The notes under the pieces: model-generated | What the model saw: only the letters and a program-made list of their open reading frames with translations | Told to the model about the DNA's origin: nothing | The model's database searches: none | Shown: piece by piece, positions 57,519-64,000 of the stretch | Layout: each line of letters opens with the position of its first letter | How positions within the stretch are numbered: position 1 is the first letter of the stretch | Source: Thysanoteuthis rhombus | Taxonomy: Eukaryota > Mollusca > Cephalopoda > Oegopsida > Thysanoteuthidae | Direction: 5' to 3' | Length of the DNA stretch: 64,000 nt | Assembly: GCA_963457665.1 (NCBI GenBank) | Contig: OY735212.1 | Location: 18,274,747 to 18,338,746 of the forward strand | Program-made: the position numbers and the translations under genes

Positions 57519-58277
57519 TTATATTTTACATCGTACCTTTCTGTGGTTGCTGCCTACATTGACATGATTAAGGGCTTGGATGTCCTTGACGATATCATTT
57601 TTGTCCGTTAGGATGTAGTCTGTTTCATTATTTGTTTCATGATTGGGGTTCTTCCAAGTCCATTTCCTATTGGGTCCCTTTTTGAAGAAGGCGTTCATGA
57701 TTTTGAATCCATTAGCCATTGCAAAGTTTACAAGTTCTTCTCTTTCGTTCCGCACTTTGTATTCGAATTTGCCGACGCAATTTTCATTTCCTTGTCCTAC
57801 CTGTGCATTGAAGTCTCCCATGATAACAGTGAAGTGTTTTCTGGTGTCTTGGAGTAGGGAGTTCAAGTCATCATAGAAGTTGTCTATTTCCTGTTGGGTT
57901 GATTGCAAAGTGGGAGCGTAGACTTGGATTATATTGAATTTGTATCGTTTTGAAAGTTGTATTGTAACGCAGGCTACTCGGTCAGAGACGGCTTTGAAGC
58001 CGGTTACATTGTCTTTGAGGTCCTTATTGATGAAAAAGCCAACTCCACTTGGTTTCACTTTCTCTTTTTCATAGCTATAAAGAAGATGTCTGCTTCTCAG
58101 TTCGATTAGTTCTTCTCCGGGTTTTCTTACCTCGCTAATGCCTACGATGCCCCATTTGATATTTTTGATTTCAGTTTCTAGATCAGTTAGGTGCATGTCA
58201 GTTGACAGTATTCTGACGTTGTAGATGCCTATGTATAAAGTTGTCCTTTTGTTGACTGCCTTAGGGCTGTGTTTCAA
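57519..58277 (-). CDS. RTE APE-type endonuclease domain, 252 codons, likely inactive
   Basis: The longest sensible frame in the window. It encodes the N-terminal apurinic-like endonuclease of an RTE element, which nicks target DNA to prime reverse transcription. Visible motifs: YNVR (Asn20), SEVR (Glu49), QVYAP (Tyr120), MGDFNAQ (Asp155/Asn157), RKWTW (residues 204-208), ETDYIL (Asp220) and GSNHR (residues 242-246). The last motif is normally S-D-H-R, and here the catalytic Asp is Asn, which should abolish nicking. The Met at 58277 is the first in frame and starts 15-20 residues before the first motif. A stop after VRCKI separates it from the RT. Cellular relatives are annotated as craniofacial development protein 2-like, a common misnomer for such domains. 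Confidence 0.85.
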   Translation of the reverse strand: MKHSPKAVNKRTTLYIGIYNVRILSTDMHLTDLETEIKNIKWGIVGISEVRKPGEELIELRSRHLLYSYEKEKVKPSGVGFFINKDLKDNVTGFKAVSDRVACVTIQLSKRYKFNIIQVYAPTLQSTQQEIDNFYDDLNSLLQDTRKHFTVIMGDFNAQVGQGNENCVGKFEYKVRNEREELVNFAMANGFKIMNAFFKKGPNRKWTWKNPNHETNNETDYILTDKNDIVKDIQALNHVNVGSNHRKVRCKI

Positions 58278-58690
58278 TGTTCACTGTTGGACCGGCGACT
58301 CAGTAGGAACAGGTGTTCCCTTGGTGAAGGATTTGGCTAGTCGCTTTCAGAGCAAATCACCCCCACCCAAAGTGAGTAATGTGACTGAGTCTTTTGAGGC
58401 TAATGACCCAGCAGGAACGGTTGCTCTCTTGGTGTAGTGTTTGGGTTGTCGCCCTTGGAGCACATCACCCCCAACCAAAGCAAGTGATGCGGTACCAACA
58501 GAAACGGCCAATATAATTTTTGGTATGCAAACCATGGGGAGTGATGAGCCATACCCTACCACGCTGACCAATGATGTGTTGGCAGGGGGTCTGGTAGATT
58601 GTCCACTGCTGATGTGGGTCAGTGGCCTAAGAGCTCCACCGTCTCTTGCTACTCATCCAATCTGTTCTTGTAAGTTAGGAATGGATGTTT
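58278..58690 (-). mobile_element. RTE 5' untranslated region
   Basis: GC-richer leader upstream of the endonuclease with two related blocks (AGCAAATCACCCCCACCCAA at about 58351 and AGCACATCACCCCCAACCAA at about 58459 on the plus strand), about 110 bp apart, suggesting an internal duplication in the promoter/leader region. Confidence 0.6.
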
Positions 58691-59108
58691 GCAGCGCTGA
58701 AAAAAAAAAAATAAATAAACGTATATATTTATATGTGAACCTATAACCTTGGAATCCTGTTCCTATCTCAATGGACCATAAGATGCAAAGCCTTGGTTTA
58801 AAGAGTGGGTTTGGCAAGTAGCTCAGACTGGAGGGTTATTCTGCATACAGGCACCAGGCACCGCTATCTACTGCTGTGAGAAACCTTTCCCAAAATCTTT
58901 GTTCATGAAGCCAAGCCATTCAATTATACATGCATGTATAAAAGTGCATGTATATATCTATCTATGTTACTTGTCATATAAATATGTGTGTGTGTGCGTG
59001 TGTCCGTTAGTTTACAATCTATATACGAGAACATATAACATCAGAAAAAACTAGTAATATTAATCCGAGACAGGTATTGATTTTTTTTGACTCTATGTCG
59101 ATCTAGAT
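58691..59108. other. Unassigned stretch
   Basis: Starts with a 12-base A-run at 58700 then ATAAATAAACG. Short (GT)n at about 58986. No gene recognised. Confidence 0.4.
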
Positions 59109-59535
59109 TTTAGAAACCATCAACCAAAACTGTCACCAAAACTGTCAACATAGGTTTTCTTGAGTCTTCAAGTTTGGCTGGCTGGCGATTTAAGTATCAC
59201 ACGCACAGGTTGAGCCAAGGGAGCAAGACGATTGAATATTCAATCATTTACTCCTTATGTCGGGAAATTTTTTTTTTCGTTTCTGAAAAATTCCTTCCCC
59301 AAATAGGTTGTTTAAGCGGACGTTGAATTTGCAATGCCGAATCAACCCTGTTAGTTCTTAAGCTGTAGTATTCATGATCGTTTTAGGAAAATTCAGACTT
59401 TTTTTTAGTGATCACTGGCCAACGAAAAGGCAATAGAAGTGAGTTCTTCGTTGATAAACTGTCTGTCAAATTAAATAGATCACCCCCCAACAGGTATTAG
59501 TCATGTGACGGTCTCTTCTGAGTGACTAACCAGAT
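59109..59535 (+). repeat. REP-A copy 19
   Basis: Full-length. The 5' edge has an extra AAAACTGTC unit (ACCAAAACTGTCACCAAAAC then TGTCAACATAGG). Ends AGTGACTAACCAGATGCATT. Confidence 0.8.
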
Positions 59536-59864
59536 GCATTTATGCAATTTTTCCTCAATAATTTCTCCAGCAACTTCTTTAACGTGAGAGTAGAAAAATT
59601 GTTTTACTTTTGACATTGTCAAATGCATTTGATCGACTTTGAATGTATTTCCACACGGGTGTGGTGCATGAAATCGATGGGTATTGCTCGAAATAATCTA
59701 TATATTTTTCTATTCGTCTGCTAAAAAAATACATCAGTGAGACTCACGTAAATATTAGAACACATAATTGTTTTTTTGCAGAGTAAAATATTATTCTTTT
59801 TCATTTACTATAGAGTCAGGTAATACAACAAATATGTCTGATATTTTTCATTGAAAAAGGAATT

Positions 59865-60282
59865 GAACAACCATAGTCATCAGAGATGACGAAGGGATCT
59901 ATCATTTTTCATACGTGCAGATGTTTGCTTGTATACCTGTTTGTTTGGGTATCCCACTGCTCCTGGCCATACCCTTTTGTCTGCAGACTTGTTTGGTGGC
60001 ATCAGTACTCCACTTGACCCTTTTTGGAAGAAAAAGTTTCTTTAATCTTTTGGAAGCCTTATTTTGATTGGTTTTTTATTACCATCTAGATTCTCCAGAA
60101 TCTAGATTGTTTAAATGTTGTTGTTTTTTTCTACTCCAGATGTTTAGATGTTATCCCGTTGAAAATACCAGTGATGTTTTAGATATAATTTAATCTTAAC
60201 ATATTTATTCCTCAATGGATTTTTTATATGATTTCAAATTTTGACGCTATGGTTGTTAAATATTTGACTGTGATGGCGGGTA
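59865..60282 (+). repeat. REP-C copy 4
   Basis: Parallel to 6585-7000 with TGGCCATACCCTTTTGTCTG, ATCTAGATTCTCCAGAATCT, ACCAGTGATGTTTTAGATAT and CGCTATGGTTGTTAAATATT. The terminal AACAACCATAG motif at 59867 is inverted at about 60247-60258. Confidence 0.65.
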
Positions 60283-60384
60283 GTATTACTTTTTCATTTT
60301 GATTCTTGTGCAATGGCTATGAATTCATTTTCAGATACCTTCATCATTATGTATTGTATATGTATCAAATTGATACCGTCTTAT

Positions 60385-60500
60385 AAATCACCCACTCATC
60401 CATGAAAATTGGAGGTTGCTTAATACTATATTAATATAGGAAATGTAGGATCACCGATTTGCAAGCATTTACGGCTGAGCCCTTAAAAATGCCGGCCCGT
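60385..60500 (+). repeat. Direct repeat pair, copy 1
   Basis: CATGAAAATTGGAGGTTGCT, CTATATTAATATAGGAAATG and TTTGCAAGCATTTACGG recur in order at 62285-62395. Confidence 0.6.
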
Positions 60501-60784
60501 AGCATATGCTACTTTTGCTACATAGTTGATCTTGCACTAGAGATACATAGATGATTTTATAACTAGAAATCATAACTGGAATGGGAAAAAAAATTACATG
60601 AAATAAAATCAATACAACTTGTTTGGGGGATACCAAGTGTTATTCCCTCGTATATATATATGTGTATGTAATGTGAGATCACTGTGTAAGATATGTGTGA
60701 GATCTCTGTTTACATTCCCAAAGGGTCTACTTCAAAGGAGATCTTGCGAACTGGTGTTAGGGTAAGTAAATTTTTTATGGTCTA

Positions 60785-60877
60785 ACATACGTTCAAACAT
60801 ATGATGCTGTCTCATAAAATATGTTCAAACATATAATGTTATGTCATAAATTCAGAATATTTTTTTTATTTCTAATC

Positions 60878-60910
<33 letters not shown>

Positions 60911-61330
60911 AACAAACATATAAAAATATATATATATTTATATATATATATATATAAATATATATATATATATGTGTGTATGTGTATAATGTTCAGACGT
61001 AAAATGTTGTAAATTCAGAATATTTTACCAGAAAACGTTTCCCGTTTTCACTTCCCACTCATAATTCAGTTGAACTCTGACTTCAACATAATTCCTTTTT
61101 TCACCAGTAAGTGGGAAGAATTTACAAACATTATTTTATGCGTATTTTATCATTTTTCCTGTTTGACATTTGACAACGGGAGAAACAACTTTCCGAAACA
61201 TGTTACCAAAATAGATACAATCTATTTTTCCTAATTTCATGTCTATCAAATTTACCATATATACGTATATATGTAGATGTATATAATGTTCAAACATAGA
61301 TTCAGAATATATAACTATCTCATAAATATA
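60785..61330. repeat. Degenerate short repeats and TA tracts
   Basis: A motif of the form GTTCAAACATA-AATGTT, with CATAAATTCAGAATAT, occurs about four times (60790, 60823, 60990, 61287). Broken (TA)n tracts fill 60878-60973. No gene seen. Confidence 0.55.
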
Positions 61331-61349
61331 CATGCACACATATACTTAT

Positions 61350-61706
61350 GTGTGATGAAATGAAGAATTCACTACACAAACACATTTATGTTTCTACCCT
61401 GCCTGATTGGGCTTCTTCAGGCGAATAGTCATCATTTTACTTTAACTTAGCTTAATGTATAACGTTAAATGTATCAAGCACTTTACAAAATAAACCCATG
61501 GCACATCAGATATTGTATTATATTATATCATATTATACGGTATTCCTTATTTGTACTATATAGATATATAATTACCCAGAAAAATAGACACATCCCTAAT
61601 AACATCCTAAATAAGGATACCAATGAATTGAATCATTCGCCTGACAAAGCCCAAATAGGGCAGAAGCATAGACATGTTTGTGTAGTGAATCCATTATTTC
61701 ACCATA
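61350..61706. repeat. Inverted repeat pair, about 85-bp arms
   Basis: Arms 61350-61433 and 61621-61706 are reverse complements with mismatches: ATTCACTACACAAACACATT and TGGGCTTCTTCAGGCGAA on the left, with ACATGTTTGTGTAGTGAATC on the right. The spacer is about 190 bp. A diverged direct copy of the flank (CACTTTACAAAATAAACCC at 61480) follows the right arm at about 61745. Confidence 0.6.
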
Positions 61707-61784
61707 TTTAAAGCTCTTCTTTATCTCAATTTAATGTTGAATATATCAAAGAACTTTACGAAATAAATGGTATGTATATACATG

Positions 61785-61949
61785 ATTACAGGAGCAGCCC
61801 CATTTTCTTGAATTCTTCATTCTATTTACGTTGTCTATGCTAAGTGGTACATGAACCATGTAACGATGAAAAATCATTTTTTTTAAGTTTCTATGTAATA
61901 CAATACAATTCATAATCATTTTGTTGGATCAGATATATCCATTTCTTAT

Positions 61950-62008
<59 letters not shown>
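61785..62008 (+). repeat. SINE-T copy 6 with (TA)n tail
   Basis: Body starts GCAGCCCCATTTTCTTGAAT, continues ATTTACGTTGTCTATGC, AAGTTTCTATGTAATACAAT, AATTCATAATCATTTTGTTG and ends in (TA)n at 61954-62008. The tRNA head is missing. Confidence 0.7.
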
Positions 62009-62284
62009 GTACAATAATTTAGCAATAATTGAAAGCATTTATACTTATGTCAAAATGCTCTGTTTATATTTGCAATGATCCACTTGCATTTATCTCTCCA
62101 TTTTATAAAAAAAATTTGTGATATTCAAAGGAAAATTAAGTGAAAGAAATGCTCTAATATCAATGTTTAAAGCTGGCAACCGACAAAAGGACATTGTTTG
62201 AAAGCTCAAAATTTCCAAACAAATTGCTGTGTTGAAATAATTGCCCAATTATAGGTGAAAATTAGCTAAAATTGCTGACTTTAA

Positions 62285-62395
62285 ACACCCAGCCATTCAT
62301 GAAAATTGAAGGTTGTATAGTGCTATATTAATATAGGAAGTGTAGGATGACCAAATTGCAAGCATTTACCATGGGGCCCTGAGAAATTGCATCAA
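62285..62395 (+). repeat. Direct repeat pair, copy 2
   Basis: Matches 60385-60500 (CATGAAAATTGAAGGTTGTA, CTATATTAATATAGGAAGTG, TTGCAAGCATTTACC). Lies between the two halves of the transposase pseudogene. Confidence 0.6.
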
Positions 62396-62479
62396 AACAA
62401 TCACGATTTTAAAGAATTTGGCCATAATGGCAATCATCCAGGATGAGCTGAAAAGTAATTCTCAGAAACTTCCAGAACG

Positions 62480-62850
62480 CATTAGACACCATCATGAAAC
62501 ACAATTTTTTCTTCCTGGGTAGAGAGTCTTGTTCTTCTGATTGCCTTTGTGAAAAAAGTATAGAAAATGGCTATTATTCCCTTCAAACTTTGCTTTTTTT
62601 GGCCAGGTTAATGATATTTATAAGTAATTGCTTTTTGTAATTTATGGGATTAAAAATGTGCTAATAACTCCATTGTCCGATTGAATATAAATAGATTTCA
62701 TGTTATTACTGTCCCAATCAAAGCAAAGTTTGAAGGGAATAAGTGACATTTTTACTACTTCAGAGACATAATCAACCAGAAAATAACACTAATAACCCAG
62801 GAACAAAAAAGTGAGAAAAAAATTGTACAGTGTGATAAAAAAAAAAGAGA
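62480..62850. repeat. Foldback element FB-2 inside the transposase pseudogene
   Basis: A long imperfect inverted repeat. A perfect 23-bp core pairs 62574-62596 with 62720-62742 (left core begins TTATTCCCTTCAAACTTTGC). Outward, TTCCTGGGT at 62512-62520 pairs with ACCCAGGAA around 62795-62802, and ACAATTTTTT with AAAAAATTGT beyond that. Arms are about 100-120 bp with a loop of about 120 bp. No coding capacity. Confidence 0.7.
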
Positions 62851-64000
62851 GTTATGCAAAATCTACCAGTCTGAATGAGAAAAAACTGTTCATGAAATCA
62901 GAGTTAACCGTAAATCAGTTTGATATCTGAAGATAGATAGCAAAAAAACATGTATATCCCAAGCCTAATAAATTGCAAAAAGTTCACAAATTGACGGATG
63001 CCAAAAGCTTGGAAAGATTGAAAGATGTTGTGCGCTCTTGAAGCAGATTGCAGAAGAAAATGGGAAGAAAATCATTTCCACCAATGAGAAACTGTTTACA
63101 GTTGTACAAGTTAATACATAAGTATGGCCTTCCACACAGATTCAACATCATCAAATCCCTCAGTCAGTCAGGGTTTGGGTGGGATATAGTGACAAAACTT
63201 CCAGAGTTTTTGTGGGACAGGAGGATCAAAGTGAACCAAGGAAACTATCAAAAGCAAATTTTAGAAGATATTATATTCCCGTTGGCCTAAAACCACTCTG
63301 GACTCTGTCCCTGCACACACATTTGACTCAAGGAGCAAAACCCTTTTTCCAAAGTTAATAACCAACAAAACTGGCTAATTCAAGGTCAAACTCAGGTCTG
63401 ATTGAAGCTTAAATGACTTGAAAGTTTTGAAAATATTCCAACTTACGTAAAAGCAGTATTCTTTTTATTGAAAAAAATCTTTAGATTTGGCCATGGAGGA
63501 GGACTTGATAGAATAATAATTAGATATTTTCTAGATAAATGGCATGAAAATCTAGATAATTCTAGGTATCATTTGAGGCAATTCTAGATATAAACTGAAA
63601 AAGGACATAAGGTGGCCAATCGGGGAAGGTGACCCCAATTTCTCTCAATAAATCTTCTCGTGGGATTGAAATAAAGTTGCATTCCAAGTGTCATTAATGG
63701 GAAAATAAAGTCAACTTCAGAGTAAGAATCAAAGAATTAAAAACTATCTGCCGTACTCACCTGATTTGAATCCCATTTATCATTCAACATCATCAACCCT
63801 GGAGATAAACGTCTGTGCTACTTCTGTCTTAAATTCTAAATCCTTGAAAGGATCCTTACTGAAGGAATGGATAAAATATCTCAAGAAGATCGGCCGCAAT
63901 TGAACCACTTAATGAAATACTGTGTAGTAGGCAGGTCTTTTCATAAATTTCTTGATCTTATTGTAGTTTGTTATGCACTTAGTCACAAAAGTGGGCAATA

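Larger units (their letters stand above)
54972..58690 (-). mobile_element. RTE-clade LINE, near full-length copy q
   Basis: Order in the element (minus strand): 5' region 58690-58278; APE endonuclease 58277-57519; linker to about 57089; RT fingers/palm 56589-55700; C-terminal region 55695-54990; short (GAT) 3' tail at 54972. Subtracting the 467-bp insert at 56606-57072 leaves about 3.25 kb, the usual RTE length. The catalytic FADD box of RT survives at 55735-55746 (minus). At motif A the frame reads FIDFKKAFVSV, keeping the first Asp. A stop separates FADD from the C-terminal frame, and the insert breaks the linker, so the element is dead. It is the best template in the window for annotating the other pieces. 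Confidence 0.9.
62130..63965 (+). pseudogene. Mariner/Tc1-type transposase pseudogene, split by repeats
   Basis: The N-terminal DNA-binding helix-turn-helix is readable at 62146-62220 (ALISMFKAGNRQKDIV, a stop, KLKISKQIAVLK). After repeats at 62285-62850, the paired-like linker resumes (KKHVYPKPNKLQKVHKLTDA, SLERLKDVV at about 62945-63030). The first catalytic region reads STNEKLFTVVQVN at about 63085-63120, where S-D-E-K is expected, so the first Asp is Asn. KVNQGNYQKQILEDIIFPLA (63231-63290) and LPYSPDLNP (about 63745-63775) follow in the correct order for this superfamily. Stops and frameshifts occur throughout. The 3' terminal repeat would be near or beyond the window end. Confidence 0.75.

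Noticed and set aside
5172..62008. CRISPR-like arrays
   Set aside because: The repeats are dispersed, irregularly spaced and on both strands; there are no regular spacers, and the DNA is eukaryotic.

Overview
This window looks like intergenic DNA from an AT-rich invertebrate genome, and I find no intact host protein-coding gene in it. The evidence for a eukaryote is direct: many 5'-truncated non-LTR retrotransposon copies with target-site duplications, tRNA-derived SINE heads, mariner-type remnants, long (TA)n tracts and no bacterial operon structure. The mix of RTE, CR1/L2-like, Gypsy, mariner, pogo/hAT-like MITEs and (TA)n-tailed SINEs would suit a mollusc or another lophotrochozoan, but that assignment is a weak inference.

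Two families dominate. (1) An RTE-clade LINE (APE endonuclease plus reverse transcriptase, C-terminal motif W-x-W-A-G-H, 3' (GAT)n tail) is present in about 17 pieces on both strands. The most complete copy is 54972-58690 (minus); all others are 5'-truncated or internally deleted. (2) An unclassified interspersed family, here called REP-A (about 430 bp when complete), is present in 19 pieces. It has a 5' edge near TTAGAAACTGTCAACC and a 3' edge at GACTAACCAGACCTGTT.

Layout: 0.8-1.6 kb, decayed mariner; 2.5-2.6 kb, tRNA-Val-like head; 2.9-6.1 kb, three REP-A copies, a foldback element and inverted tRNA-like heads; 6.6-8.3 kb, REP-C MITE and hAT-like MITE split by an RTE tail; 9.1-10.5 kb, REP-A and RTE fragments; 12.5-19.2 kb, RTE and REP-A pieces plus an RTE tail inserted in REP-D with a visible 9-bp duplication; 20.5-25.2 kb, hAT-like MITE, RTE tails, REP-A and an LTR-like insert inside RTE; 25.5-27.7 kb, pogo-like MITEs and REP-A; 27.8-29.6 kb, RTE split by a Gypsy pol/LTR fragment; 30.6-34.9 kb, REP-D empty site, SINE head, REP-C, REP-A and RTE; 35.5-37.7 kb, decayed CR1/L2-like LINE; 40.4-46.4 kb, RTE, REP-C and REP-A; 47.6-54.9 kb, REP-A, LINE 3' fragment and a cluster of (TA)n-tailed SINEs; 55-58.7 kb, the main RTE copy with an inserted snRNA-like retroposon; 59.1-64 kb, REP-A, REP-C, inverted repeats and a mariner/Tc1-type transposase pseudogene split by a foldback element.

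The nesting gives relative ages: RTE inserted into REP-A, REP-D and a hAT-like MITE; LTR-element sequences sit inside RTE copies; and a GC-rich composite carrying U2-like and U1-like snRNA motifs inserted into the longest RTE copy with a 16-bp duplication. That last element is the most unusual object in the window. Coding capacity is eroded everywhere by stops and frameshifts, so nothing here is expected to make a functional protein.
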